The notes beneath the pieces were generated by a model. The model saw nothing but the letters and a program-made list of their open reading frames with translations, had not been told where the DNA came from and made no database searches. Source: Bacteroidota bacterium (GTDB lineage Bacteria > Bacteroidota > Bacteroidia > Cytophagales > Cyclobacteriaceae). Taken from it: a DNA stretch of 64,000 nucleotides. Made by a program: the position numbers and the translations under genes. This document shows, in pieces, positions 1 to 8,619 of the stretch. Every line of letters begins with the position of its first letter. Position 1 is the stretch's first letter. The stretch lies in the NCBI GenBank assembly GCA_023428695.1, contig JAEYWY010000026.1:256662-320661 (forward strand), written 5' to 3'.

Positions 1-831
1 GTTGTAAACATCGTACTTGATTACGGTCTGATATATGGCAATCTGGGGCTTCCAGAAATTGGTTTCAACGGAGCGGCCTACGCGTCGATCATCGCCGAAG
101 GCACCGGATTGGTTGTTATATATGCGGTCATTCATATCAAAAAACTGCACCAGTCATTCGCGTTTTTCGAAGACACCCACATTAGCTGGGGCATCTTCAA
201 GACCATACTTGTTTTTTCCTCACCTTTAATTGTGCAGTACTCGATAAGCATCGCGAGTTGGGAGTACTTCTACATTTTGATTGAACACCATGGTGATCGG
301 GCTTTGGCTGTATCCAATGCCATGCGCAACTTCTTTGGATTGTTCGGCATTTTTTCGTGGTCATTCGCGGCAACGGCGAATGCCATGGTAAGCAATGTCA
401 TTGGTCAGGACCGCCGGGAAGAGGTTCTGCCACTCGTAGGAAAAATTGCAAGACTGAGTTTTGGAATCGGACTTGTAATCTTTTGTGTGCTTAACGTTGT
501 GCCGGGATGGTTCCTTTCCTTCTATGGTCAGGGCGATGAATTTAACGCGTATGGTGTGCCTGTCGTGCGCGTTGTTTCGGTCGGACTCCTGTCGATGTCG
601 TTCGGAACAGTGTGGCTGAATGCCGTAACCGGAACCGCGAACACTCGTGTGAACCTTATCATTGAAGCGATAACCCTTGTGGTATACTGCGTATATGTGT
701 ACGTCGTATTGGAGCGTCTGCAAATGCCAATTACATGGGGCTGGGCATCGGAATGGATTTACTGGGCCAGCATCTTCTTCCTTGCCTGGGGGTATATGCG
801 CTCCGGCAAGTGGAAATCAAAAACAATCTAG
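1..831 (+). CDS. MATE family multidrug/cation efflux transporter, C-terminal part
   Basis: The reading frame is open from base 1, so the gene starts upstream of the window and only its last 276 codons are visible. The first residues, NIVLDYGLIYG followed by a GxxGAAYAS stretch, match the conserved loop and helix region of MATE (NorM/DinF-type) transporters. Several hydrophobic helices follow, consistent with the C-terminal half of a 12-helix inner-membrane antiporter. Family knowledge: MATE proteins export cationic drugs or metabolites in exchange for Na+ or H+; the substrate here cannot be told. The gene converges with the lipoprotein gene to its right; the two stop codons overlap in the palindrome CTAG at 828-831. 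Confidence 0.85.
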   Translation, partial: VVNIVLDYGLIYGNLGLPEIGFNGAAYASIIAEGTGLVVIYAVIHIKKLHQSFAFFEDTHISWGIFKTILVFSSPLIVQYSISIASWEYFYILIEHHGDRALAVSNAMRNFFGLFGIFSWSFAATANAMVSNVIGQDRREEVLPLVGKIARLSFGIGLVIFCVLNVVPGWFLSFYGQGDEFNAYGVPVVRVVSVGLLSMSFGTVWLNAVTGTANTRVNLIIEAITLVVYCVYVYVVLERLQMPITWGWASEWIYWASIFFLAWGYMRSGKWKSKTI

Positions 832-1754
832 TCTTGAGCGGCGGCTTTGCCTTTTGAAGATGACGAACCAGAAGCTTTTCTGCCGTAGAAATACAGGAAC
901 GTGTCCTTGCCGATATTCTTTTCACTGAGAGTATAGAATCCCGAGTGATCAAGTGCCCATGTAAGCGCTTCTCCCTGTGGTTCGAGTTCGTATGGAACTT
1001 CTGCAAATTCAGACTTCAGAATCTCTTTCACAGGTTTCGCAGTCTTACTACTCCAGAAATAGATGTGTTCGTAATTCTTTAGCAGTATGCTTTTCCGATC
1101 AGGTGAAACATCACCTCCGACAACTTGTGTGATTGGCAGTGAGAAGAGTTTTTTCGCAACGAGCGTGTCAGAGGGTTCAGTCGGATTTGCCAGTTCATAA
1201 AGCCAAACAGGTTCTTCGCGTTTGGATATCACGAACAACGCTTTTGATGCAGGATCTATGAGCAGCGTTTCCGTATCCTTTCGTTTGTCTTCAAGTGAAA
1301 AAACAATCTTGTCAATCGACGAGATTTTGATTTCTGATTGTTCTCCCAACACAGGTTCCTCGAAGCGGTAAATCATTTTGTACTGATAACGCGCGTCGTT
1401 GTCGCCAATTTCTCCCACGTAGACATATTGTTTTCCTTCCTCGGGTCCGGGTCCGATCGTTATGTCCTCCCAATCGCGGTTCACGATACCGTCAAGCCGG
1501 CAGGTAAGGAGAATGTTCAGCGACTTATCGATGAGATAAACTTCGGGTTCGCCACCACTGTCGTTGTGCGCCCAGAACAAACCGGGATTCCCTACACTCG
1601 CTGCGATTCCGGAAACTTCCGACAGTCTTTTATCTTTCAGGAGAGTCAGTCGTGCTGCTTTTGCAAATTCATTGGTCGGATTTTGGACAGTTACTTTTGA
1701 ACATCCTGAAAATGCCAGGGAAAGCACCACCCCACAAATAGAAATTCTCATCAT
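828..1754 (-). CDS. lipoprotein of unknown function, probably beta-propeller-like
   Basis: A 308-residue protein that opens with MMRISICGVVLSLAFSGCSK, a short hydrophobic signal ending in a lipobox-like FSGC, so probably membrane-anchored outside the cytoplasm. An earlier in-frame start at 1805 would add 17 residues before the signal and is less likely. The motif HNDSGG near residue 60, a later RDWEDI and a YVGEIGDN motif recall secreted beta-propeller-like proteins often listed as hypothetical or phytase-esterase-like. I cannot assign a reaction. It is the last gene of a leftward run. The reading frame upstream appears to run into its 5' end, which may reflect a frameshift in that neighbour. 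Confidence 0.7.
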   Translation of the reverse strand: MMRISICGVVLSLAFSGCSKVTVQNPTNEFAKAARLTLLKDKRLSEVSGIAASVGNPGLFWAHNDSGGEPEVYLIDKSLNILLTCRLDGIVNRDWEDITIGPGPEEGKQYVYVGEIGDNDARYQYKMIYRFEEPVLGEQSEIKISSIDKIVFSLEDKRKDTETLLIDPASKALFVISKREEPVWLYELANPTEPSDTLVAKKLFSLPITQVVGGDVSPDRKSILLKNYEHIYFWSSKTAKPVKEILKSEFAEVPYELEPQGEALTWALDHSGFYTLSEKNIGKDTFLYFYGRKASGSSSSKGKAAAQD

Positions 1755-2088
1755 GGCGCGCGAATAAAGGGATTTTTCGCGTATTGGAAAACTGAATATT
1801 AACAAATGATTTCGGGATTTGAACGGATTCGGAAACGAGAGGTTGGCCCGCTTTACTAGTTTCCGAGTTTTTCAGTCTTGACAAACTGAACGCTTCCCCC
1901 TCCTGATTAGCCGTTATCTTGCCTTCCCTGACAAGCACATCGGCAACAAACCACACCTGGTCAACGTGTCGTTGCCAGTTTTCCTGGTCCATTCGTTTGG
2001 CAACGTCGGCAGGCCGAAAGCATTTTTCCGGACCTCGCTCTTCGGCAAGCTTAAGGATTGTTTCTCGGATTTCACTGGCCAGAACCAT
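1669..2088 (-). CDS. DUF3253 domain protein, possibly frameshifted at its 3' end
   Basis: The first 80 or so residues (ETILKLAEERGPEKC, FRPADVAKRM, then a W-rich helix and VREGKITANQEG) match the small DUF3253 family, which looks like a winged-helix domain and usually ends soon after this point. Here the frame continues about 60 further residues with no family resemblance and overlaps the next gene's signal peptide by 86 bases. In the frame entered by a one-base shift in the G5 run at 1896-1900 the protein would end SVQFVKTEKLGN and stop at 1856-1858, removing the overlap. A sequencing error or real frameshift is therefore plausible. ATG at 2088 is the only good start; upstream in this frame there is an early stop. 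Confidence 0.6.
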   Translation of the reverse strand: MVLASEIRETILKLAEERGPEKCFRPADVAKRMDQENWQRHVDQVWFVADVLVREGKITANQEGEAFSLSRLKNSETSKAGQPLVSESVQIPKSFVNIQFSNTRKIPLFARHDENFYLWGGAFPGIFRMFKSNCPKSDQ

Positions 2089-2194
2089 CGTGCGGACAAT
2101 TGTTCAGTATCCGCAAAAACTTTTGTGCCAGGTTCGCGGCCGGCGATCTGTTCAATGGGGCGCGACGAACCGTTGCCGACAGGTGCTTAGGGAT

Positions 2195-2671
2195 TCAGAA
2201 TTGGCGTGACTTCAGGATTTGCCAGACAAGTTCCGGCTCGTAGCCCTTTTGAAGAGCGAAGTTTGCCAACTTGTCATTTTTGACGAATTGGTCGTCAATG
2301 CTCAACTGTGCAGCCTTTTTTTCGAGAATTTCGATGAGAGCCTCATGATAATCGGATTCGGGCAATTCTGACAGGCCCGATTTGATGCAATACGCTGTCA
2401 ACCCCCGCTGTTCAAGTTCACGGGTAATCCTGATACGCCCCCATTTTTTCATGCGGAATTTGCCGCCGGCGAAAGCCTTTGCAAAACGTTCCTCATTGAG
2501 GAAACCCTGTGTGATCAGGTCTGCAATAAGTTCATCGACCTCCGTCGTGCGCGCGCCAAGCTCAAAGAGTTTTCTCCTTACTTCAGCGTGACAACGTTCC
2601 TGGTAGGCGCAATACCGGTAAATCTTTTCTTTTAGTTCGGGGAGGGTAAACGATTTCGAAGTGTCATTCAC
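2195..2671 (-). CDS. recX: regulatory protein RecX
   Basis: A 158-residue all-helical protein of normal RecX length. The N-terminal part has the family pattern YCAYQERCHAEVRRKL followed by a short loop and LIADLITQGFLNEERFAKAF, with GRIRITREL in the next repeat; these are tandem three-helix RecX repeats. Known role: RecX binds RecA filaments and limits recombinase and coprotease activity in the cytoplasm. recA is not in the window. It lies 41 bases downstream of the YcxB-like gene in the same leftward run, so it may be co-transcribed with nadC. It is often adjacent to recA elsewhere, so this position is unlinked. Confidence 0.9.
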   Translation of the reverse strand: MNDTSKSFTLPELKEKIYRYCAYQERCHAEVRRKLFELGARTTEVDELIADLITQGFLNEERFAKAFAGGKFRMKKWGRIRITRELEQRGLTAYCIKSGLSELPESDYHEALIEILEKKAAQLSIDDQFVKNDKLANFALQKGYEPELVWQILKSRQF

Positions 2672-2712
2672 ACGGTAAAGATAACAACATCGACGGCGCG
2701 GACTGCTACGCG

Positions 2713-3192
2713 TTATTCTTTTACGAGCCCCTTTGTTTTCAGAATGCTTGATACAAATTTCCGTTCATTCTCGGTATTGAATATTCTGAACGGCCAGTGA
2801 ATCAACTGTGCCTTGTTAACAAAGAGTACAAAGTGATCCTTTCCAATTTTAGCCCGTTTGATTTGATCCCATTTGATGGGCATACCTTCACGGGCGTTGA
2901 TTTTCATGAGAATTTGCTGGCTGTTGATTTCGTAAGTGAACTTTTCGAAAAGCAGCTTTCCTTGTTCCAATTGGGTCACCCCATAGAACTGGATGTACCA
3001 GAACAATAGGTAGAGACCCAATGCGATGGCCGCCCCGATAAACCACCAGATGCTGGCTATCCAGAAATAAAGTGAACAAATTGCAACGACTCCGAGTGCG
3101 GCTATCCAGCCTTGTTGTTTTAAGACACTCTTGAAAGCCAGATTGACATAAGTCTTCTTGTCGAGTTTGTAGTTTTTGGTTCTAACGATCAT
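2713..3192 (-). CDS. YcxB-like membrane protein
   Basis: A 159-residue protein with two adjoining hydrophobic segments at about residues 31-70, rich in Trp and Phe, followed by a soluble C-terminal part containing a YGVTQLEQGKLLF-like strand and PIKWDQIKRAKIGKDHF. This matches the YcxB-like C-terminal domain pattern of two membrane helices followed by a small PH-like beta domain. No enzymatic function is known for the family. It starts 7 bases after the nadC stop codon, so the two are almost certainly on one transcript. Confidence 0.7.
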   Translation of the reverse strand: MIVRTKNYKLDKKTYVNLAFKSVLKQQGWIAALGVVAICSLYFWIASIWWFIGAAIALGLYLLFWYIQFYGVTQLEQGKLLFEKFTYEINSQQILMKINAREGMPIKWDQIKRAKIGKDHFVLFVNKAQLIHWPFRIFNTENERKFVSSILKTKGLVKE

Positions 3193-3199
3193 ATATTTT

Positions 3200-4099
3200 T
3201 CAAAATGCTTTAAGACTCAGGTCCATACTTGAGACGCTATGCGTCAACGCCCCAGCCGAAATGAAATCAACGCCGGACTCAGCCACGTCACGAATTGTTT
3301 CTTCGGTGATTCCACCACTCGCTTCAGTAAGAAACTGACCATTGATGAGGTCGACGGCGCTTCTCATTTCCACTGGCGACATGTTGTCAAGCATGACGAT
3401 GTCGACGCCACCGGTGTCGATTACCTGTTGAACTTCAGCGAGTGAACGCGTTTCAATTTCAATCCTGAGTTTCTTGTTCAGGGTGCGAAGATACTCTTTT
3501 GTACGAATGATTGCCGGTCCGATTCCGCCAGCCATGTCGATGTGATTGTCTTTCAACATAATCATGTCAAAGAGGCCGATCCGGTGGTTCTCACCGCCAC
3601 CGATCGCGACCGCCCATTTTTCAGGCAGTCGGAAGTTCGGAGTGGTCTTCCTTGTGTCGAGGAGCCTGGCTTTGGTGGTGTGGATAAGGGCTGAAAATGC
3701 ACGCGTTTTTGTAGCAATGGCGCTCATCCGTTGCATGCAGTTCAGAACGAGACGTTCGGCCGTGAGGATAGACTGCGCGGAACCAGAAACGATAAAAACA
3801 ACGTCGCCCATGGCAACGGGCTGACCGTCATGGATCTGTACCTCGACCTGGAGGCCTGAATCAACATGACGGAAGATCTCGACCGCCATTTCGACGCCAG
3901 CGATTATTCCGGGTTGTTTGACCAGGAGTCTGGCTTTGCTGGCCGCGTCGGGCGGAATAGACGCTAATGTTGAATGATCGCCATCTCCAACGTCTTCTTC
4001 AAGCGCGCGACTTATGAAGGTTTTGAGGAATTCCGGTGTAATGTAGTCAGGCTTCACGCCTGCAAAAATAGAAGAGGAATCGCGCCTCCGTGTGTGCAA
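3200..4099 (-). CDS. nadC: nicotinate-nucleotide pyrophosphorylase (carboxylating)
   Basis: Quinolinate phosphoribosyltransferase: converts quinolinate and PRPP to nicotinate mononucleotide, CO2 and PPi in de novo NAD synthesis. The 299-residue sequence has the expected signatures: EEDVGDGDHST near the N terminus, LNCMQRMSAIAT, then DTRKTTP, GGGENHR and LKDNH in the catalytic core, and ASGGI toward the end. Length is near the usual 280-300. The ATG at 4099 gives a slightly long N terminus (MHTRRRDSSS); a GTG 14 codons later is an alternative. nadA and nadB are not in the window. The upstream neighbour is a DUF4783 gene 23 bases away. Confidence 0.95.
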   Translation of the reverse strand: MHTRRRDSSSIFAGVKPDYITPEFLKTFISRALEEDVGDGDHSTLASIPPDAASKARLLVKQPGIIAGVEMAVEIFRHVDSGLQVEVQIHDGQPVAMGDVVFIVSGSAQSILTAERLVLNCMQRMSAIATKTRAFSALIHTTKARLLDTRKTTPNFRLPEKWAVAIGGGENHRIGLFDMIMLKDNHIDMAGGIGPAIIRTKEYLRTLNKKLRIEIETRSLAEVQQVIDTGGVDIVMLDNMSPVEMRSAVDLINGQFLTEASGGITEETIRDVAESGVDFISAGALTHSVSSMDLSLKAF

Positions 4100-4122
4100 C
4101 TCCTAAAAAGTTTGAGTGACCG

Positions 4123-4515
4123 TCACTCCCGCGTGAATCGGATGTCGTCCAGGTACTGGGAATTGCCCTGGCTCTTGACTTTCATAAATAGGCGATACGT
4201 GTCAACGCCGCTCTTGTACTGGAGAATGGCAAACGGCTGGCCTCCCTTGGATTTGCCCTGGTGGATGATGTTTACCTCGTTCGGAGGATGCTGCTTAAAA
4301 AAGTCCCTGAGCACAAATTCAGCCTGTGCCTTGCTGTAGGATTGTACATTTCCTTCCAGCGTCACATCAACCGTGCTGTTTAAAAAACGCGATAACTCTT
4401 TAGCGCTACCGGCTTTTATCGTCTCCTTCACCTGACTGATAACGTCACTCTGGGCAACTGACGCCACATGAACCAGCAGGAGGGCAAAGACAGCCAAAAA
4501 AATCTTCAGTTTCAT
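4123..4515 (-). CDS. DUF4783 secreted protein
   Basis: A 130-residue protein with a clear signal peptide (LKIFLAVFALLLVHVASVAQS), predicted to be cleaved after VASVAQ. The mature part, with ISQVKETIKAGSAKELS, a QSYSKAQAEFVLRDFF helix and GKSKGGQPFAILQY, matches DUF4783, an NTF2-like fold widespread in Bacteroidota whose role is not established. It heads the leftward run into nadC and has a TAnnTTTG element (minus strand, 4542-4535) about 20 bases before its ATG. Confidence 0.85.
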   Translation of the reverse strand: MKLKIFLAVFALLLVHVASVAQSDVISQVKETIKAGSAKELSRFLNSTVDVTLEGNVQSYSKAQAEFVLRDFFKQHPPNEVNIIHQGKSKGGQPFAILQYKSGVDTYRLFMKVKSQGNSQYLDDIRFTRE

Positions 4516-4534
4516 AGCAACAATTGGGTGAGGC

Positions 4535-4542
4535 CAAAACTA
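4535..4542 (-). promoter_or_regulatory. candidate Bacteroidota -7 element for the DUF4783-nadC run
   Basis: On the minus strand this reads TAGTTTTG, a full match to TAnnTTTG, 19 bases before the ATG at 4515. I see no clear TTG at the -33 spacing, so support is limited to the -7 match and its position. Confidence 0.4.
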
Positions 4543-4631
4543 TGCCATAACCGAAAGATAAGAGAAAATAAGCGAGTCTGCCCGCTGCCCGCATCGTTAA
4601 CACGTAGGGTTTGAAATGGAAAAGCAAAAAA

Positions 4632-4667
4632 TTTGACAACCTGATCCTCTAAACGTCCTTATATTTG
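4632..4667 (+). promoter_or_regulatory. candidate promoter of gpmI
   Basis: TATATTTG at 4660-4667 matches the Bacteroidota -7 consensus TAnnTTTG exactly and lies 29 bases before the gpmI ATG. A TTTG at 4632-4635 could be the -33 element, though the 24-base spacing is a few bases longer than usual. The 181-base gap 4516-4696 is the divergent promoter region for gpmI and the DUF4783-nadC run. Confidence 0.5.
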
Positions 4668-4696
4668 CGCGCCGCCAAAAAAAGCAATGTAAAGAA

Positions 4697-6223
4697 ATGA
4701 ATAAAAAAGTCGTTTTAATGATCCTTGATGGCTGGGGAATCGCCAAAAACAAGAGTGTTTCGGCCATCGATAAGGCGAACACCCCCTTCGTAGACTCGCT
4801 TTATGGCGCGTATTCCAACAGTACCCTCGAGGCGTCCGGACTGGCTGTGGGGTTGCCCGCTGGTCAGATGGGAAATTCAGAAGTAGGACACATGAACATC
4901 GGTGCAGGTCGTGTGGTTTATCAGGATCTCGTTCGTATAAACAAGGCTATTGAAGAAAAGGAACTTGACAATAACCCCGTCTTAAACGAAGCATTCGAAT
5001 ACGCCCTGAAGAATAACAAGAATATTCACTTCATGGGCCTGTTGTCCGATGGTGGCGTTCACTCGCACATCGAGCATTTGAAGGGACTGCTCACCATCGC
5101 GCACGAAAAGGGTGTGAAGAACCTTTTTGTCCACGCGTTTATGGACGGCCGCGATACTGACCCAAAGGCCGGTGCAGCTTACACCCGCGATTTGCTTCAG
5201 CATATGGGACGGACCACCGGACAGTTGGCAAGTATCATTGGCCGTTATTATGCTATGGATCGTGACAAACGATGGGAGCGCGTAAAACTTGCGTATGATC
5301 TTCTCGTGAACGGCATCGGAGAACCTGCACAGGATCCGGTCAGGGCAATTGAAAAATCGTACGAAGCCAACGTGACCGACGAGTTCATCAAGCCGATCGT
5401 AATCACGAACAAAGACGGTAAGCCGGTTGCAACGATCAGCGAAGGCGACGTCGTGCTGTGTTTTAACTTCCGCACCGACCGCGGCCGTCAGATCACGCAG
5501 GTATTAACGCAGCAGAATTTTCCTGAAGCCGGAATGCAGATTCTGCCTTTGCATTACATCACGCTTACGAACTATGATGATTCGTTCCGGGATGTCAAGG
5601 TCATATTTGACAAGGATAACCTTGAAATGACTTTGGGTGAAGTACTTGCGAAAGCCGGGAAGAAACAGATTCGAATCGCTGAAACAGAAAAATATCCTCA
5701 CGTAACGTTCTTCTTTTCGGGAGGACGCGAGGAGGCCTTCGAAGGTGAAAGCAGAATTTTGTGCCCGTCACCAAAGGTTCCCACGTACGACCTCGCTCCT
5801 GAAATGAGTGCAAATGAAATCAAGGACAAGATCATTCCTGAGTTGAACAAGCGCGAAGTTGATTTCGTTTGTTTGAATTTTGCGAATCCCGATATGGTGG
5901 GACATACTGGTGTTTTTGAGGCAGCTGTTAAGGCGTGTGAGACGGTTGACAGCTGTGCCCAACAAGTGGCGCACGCTGCGCTCGCGAACGGATACGCAAC
6001 CATCATCATCGCCGACCATGGTAATGCTGATATGATGATCAACGATGACGGCACACCTAATACTGCGCATACCACGAACCTTGTACCGTGTATTCTCGTT
6101 GACCGCGACCTGCGTCCAAGAATGAAGAACGGAAAACTTGGTGACCTCGCTCCGACAATTCTCACCCTGATGGGTGTCGCTATTCCGAAGCAAATGACCG
6201 GTAATGTCCTGTTCGAAGGTTGA
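4697..6223 (+). CDS. gpmI: 2,3-bisphosphoglycerate-independent phosphoglycerate mutase
   Basis: Interconverts 3- and 2-phosphoglycerate in glycolysis and gluconeogenesis, cytoplasmic and Mn-dependent. At 508 residues it has normal length. Seen: LMILDGWG at the N terminus with the first metal ligand Asp, MGNSEVGHMNIGAGR carrying the phospho-acceptor Ser at about residue 64, HAFMDGRDTDP and GRYYAMDRDKRWER in the inserted phosphotransferase domain, and IADHGNADMM plus HTTNLVPC near the C terminus forming the second metal site. Start at 4697 fits the conserved N terminus. It overlaps the next gene by 20 bases, suggesting translational coupling. Confidence 0.97.
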   Translation: MNKKVVLMILDGWGIAKNKSVSAIDKANTPFVDSLYGAYSNSTLEASGLAVGLPAGQMGNSEVGHMNIGAGRVVYQDLVRINKAIEEKELDNNPVLNEAFEYALKNNKNIHFMGLLSDGGVHSHIEHLKGLLTIAHEKGVKNLFVHAFMDGRDTDPKAGAAYTRDLLQHMGRTTGQLASIIGRYYAMDRDKRWERVKLAYDLLVNGIGEPAQDPVRAIEKSYEANVTDEFIKPIVITNKDGKPVATISEGDVVLCFNFRTDRGRQITQVLTQQNFPEAGMQILPLHYITLTNYDDSFRDVKVIFDKDNLEMTLGEVLAKAGKKQIRIAETEKYPHVTFFFSGGREEAFEGESRILCPSPKVPTYDLAPEMSANEIKDKIIPELNKREVDFVCLNFANPDMVGHTGVFEAAVKACETVDSCAQQVAHAALANGYATIIIADHGNADMMINDDGTPNTAHTTNLVPCILVDRDLRPRMKNGKLGDLAPTILTLMGVAIPKQMTGNVLFEG

Positions 6224-6830
6224 GCGTAGTTTTTTCCGACACGTCACCGCTATACGCATCGCGCTGGTGCTCTGGGTGGTCTTCACGGGATGTGAAGATC
6301 CTGGGAAAACAACGACAACGATCTTCAGCGTCGATAGTCTGGTTTCGGCGCATACCGGCTATCTCCGTACGGCCAATGCGACTCTGACAAAGGTTGCCTT
6401 TATAGGTAACGAAAAGTCAGAGGAGAAATTCAAACCCGACAGTTTGCAATGGGAGGAGGAGATGCGGATTTTCCGCCATCTTGATGTGATTAACAAACCA
6501 GTATACCGCGATGTCTACAGGGTAACAACTTCAGCAGACAAAAACAGTAATCTAACAGTACGTCGATATGCCGCGACCGTCGACGACGCGCCGGTGACAC
6601 AATTCAGCATCTACTATCTGGATCATCTGACCCGGATCAAGCGCGTCGAGGCGCGGTATGAAGAGCGGAATGTTATGTTCTCCGCGAGACGCGATCTGGT
6701 GCTTGAGTTCGGAGAAAAAGAGAGAAAGCCTTACTTGTCGGCGTATAGCGTCAAGGGTGGCCAGAAAATGTTGTTGGGCGATACGGTGCAGTATATAATA
6801 AACGGCAGGATTTCACTTCCTGCAGATTAG
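6204..6830 (+). CDS. lipoprotein of unknown function
   Basis: A 208-residue protein. The ATG at 6204 lies inside the end of gpmI; no other start would keep the signal region. Residues 15-30 form a hydrophobic stretch ending in VFTGC, a lipobox. The mature part is polar, beta-rich and contains no motif I recognise (a YYLDHLTRIKRVEARY segment is the most distinctive). It ends one base before the ABC exporter ATG, so the three genes gpmI, lipoprotein and exporter look like one operon. Function unknown. Confidence 0.7.
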   Translation: MSCSKVERSFFRHVTAIRIALVLWVVFTGCEDPGKTTTTIFSVDSLVSAHTGYLRTANATLTKVAFIGNEKSEEKFKPDSLQWEEEMRIFRHLDVINKPVYRDVYRVTTSADKNSNLTVRRYAATVDDAPVTQFSIYYLDHLTRIKRVEARYEERNVMFSARRDLVLEFGEKERKPYLSAYSVKGGQKMLLGDTVQYIINGRISLPAD

Positions 6831-6831
6831 T

Positions 6832-8619
6832 ATGGCAAAGCGAAAGAGGAAAGAAGAGCGTGAGAAGCAGGACAAAAGACCGCTTAACAAGGCAGGCCTG
6901 CGGAAGCTCGCGCAACTGTTCGGCTATATGTTGCCATACAAATGGCTCTTTATCCTCGGGTTGGCGTCCCTGTTCGTTTCCACCTTCACGATACTTGCCT
7001 TCCCAAGGCTCGCTGGCGAAATGGTCAGCGTCTCTGAGGGGAAAGGCGAATATTTCAAGTCGATCGACGATGTCGCAATCACCCTCGTCATCGTTTTGTT
7101 ATTGCAGGGTTTATTCGCCTTCATACGCGTGTATTCGTTTTCAATCGTTACGGAAAAAGGAATTGCTGACCTGAGACGAAACGTTTTCCAAAAGATACTC
7201 TGGCTTCCCGTTTCCTTTTTCGACAGCCGGCGAGTTGGTGAGTTGATGAGTCGTGTTACGTCCGACGTGGCGACCCTGCAGGACACATTCAGCTTTACCC
7301 TCGCCGAATGTCTTCGACAGGTCCTTACGTTGGTTTTTGGGACTGCGTACTTATTCTACTTCGCGCCCCAACTCACCATCTTCATGTTACTGACGTTTCC
7401 CGTAATTATTGTCTCAGCGATTTTGTTTGGGAAGTTCATACGGCGACTTTCCAAGAGAACCCAGGACAAACTCGCCGAGTCTAACGTGATTACTGAAGAA
7501 TCATTTCAATCTATATCGGTGGTAAAGGCGTTTACAAATGAAGCATTCGAGATAGCAAGATATGGGCGCGCTATTGGTGAAACAGTCTCCGTTGCGTTGA
7601 AGACTGCGCGCTACCGCGCGCTTTTTGTTTCCTTTATCATCCTCGCCATATTCGGCGCCATTGTGGCTGTAGGGTGGTATGGTGCCAGACTGGTGGCAAG
7701 TGGAACCTTCGATGCGGGTGAACTGCTTGCCTTTGTTATTTATACATTCATCATTGGATTCAGTATTTCCGGTCTGGGCGAAATCTACGCGCAGCTGCAG
7801 CGGTCGGTTGGGTCGTCGGAACGAGTACTCGACATTCTCGAACAGAACGACGAGTCTCACGAATACTCCGGGCCGCGAAAAGTGCTCGGACAAATCAATT
7901 TCGAGAATGTACGTTTTGCGTACCCCACGCGTCCGGAGATTGAAGTGCTGCGGGGCTTGAACTTTTCGATTCAGCCCGGCGAAAAGATCGCACTCGTCGG
8001 TCAAAGCGGCGCCGGCAAGTCGACAATTCTAAATCTTCTGATGCGGTTCTACGATGTAAAAGGCGGTATCGTCCGCGTTGACGGAAATGACGTGAGAATG
8101 ATGGAATTGCGCGCCTATCGCGAGAACCTTGGCATTGTCCCGCAGGAAGTAATTCTGTTCGGCGGAACCATATACGAAAACATTGCTTACGGGAAACCGG
8201 GCGCCTCCGATCAGGAAATCCGCGACGCCGCGGTAAAAGCAAACGCACTGGAGTTTATCGAATCGTTTCCGGACGGGTTTCAAACCGTCGTTGGTGAAAG
8301 GGGAGTCAAGCTATCCGGTGGGCAACGGCAGCGCATTGCAATCGCCCGTGCGATTTTGAAGGACCCGGCGATACTCGTTTTGGACGAAGCTACGAGCTCG
8401 CTGGACGCAAAGTCTGAGTCGCTGGTACAGCAGGCACTCGAGAAACTTATGGAAGGCCGGACGTCAATCGTAATTGCTCACCGACTGAGTACCATAAAAA
8501 AAGTTGACCGCATCTTCGTAATCCAGGACGGCCAGATAGCAGAAGCGGGCTCGCATGCGGAGTTGAGCCTGACCGACAATGGAATTTATAGTAATTTGCT
8601 GAAACTTCAGTTACAGTGA
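6832..8619 (+). CDS. ABC exporter, fused permease/ATPase (MsbA/LmrA type)
   Basis: A 595-residue half-transporter: a basic N terminus, six predicted helices to about residue 330, then an ATPase domain. Seen: Walker A GQSGAGKS at about 389, Q-loop region IVPQE, signature LSGGQRQR at about 492, Walker B LVLDEATSS and H-loop IAHRLS. All motifs are canonical, so it can work as a homodimer. By family it exports lipids, drugs or peptides across the inner membrane; the substrate is not readable. The Fur-family gene begins in its stop codon (TGATG), so the two are translationally coupled. Confidence 0.93.
   Translation: MAKRKRKEEREKQDKRPLNKAGLRKLAQLFGYMLPYKWLFILGLASLFVSTFTILAFPRLAGEMVSVSEGKGEYFKSIDDVAITLVIVLLLQGLFAFIRVYSFSIVTEKGIADLRRNVFQKILWLPVSFFDSRRVGELMSRVTSDVATLQDTFSFTLAECLRQVLTLVFGTAYLFYFAPQLTIFMLLTFPVIIVSAILFGKFIRRLSKRTQDKLAESNVITEESFQSISVVKAFTNEAFEIARYGRAIGETVSVALKTARYRALFVSFIILAIFGAIVAVGWYGARLVASGTFDAGELLAFVIYTFIIGFSISGLGEIYAQLQRSVGSSERVLDILEQNDESHEYSGPRKVLGQINFENVRFAYPTRPEIEVLRGLNFSIQPGEKIALVGQSGAGKSTILNLLMRFYDVKGGIVRVDGNDVRMMELRAYRENLGIVPQEVILFGGTIYENIAYGKPGASDQEIRDAAVKANALEFIESFPDGFQTVVGERGVKLSGGQRQRIAIARAILKDPAILVLDEATSSLDAKSESLVQQALEKLMEGRTSIVIAHRLSTIKKVDRIFVIQDGQIAEAGSHAELSLTDNGIYSNLLKLQLQ

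Noticed and set aside
2100..2194. Open frame continuing past the recX stop toward the DUF3253 gene.
   Set aside because: It is in the recX frame after a clear stop, has no start codon, and neither DUF3253 nor RecX needs it; judged chance.
5698..6165. Antisense frames over gpmI of 155 and 172 residues.
   Set aside because: They mirror conserved gpmI codons and have no start context or family.
7501..8004. 167-residue antisense frame in the MsbA-like exporter.
   Set aside because: No recognisable motif; shadow of a canonical gene.
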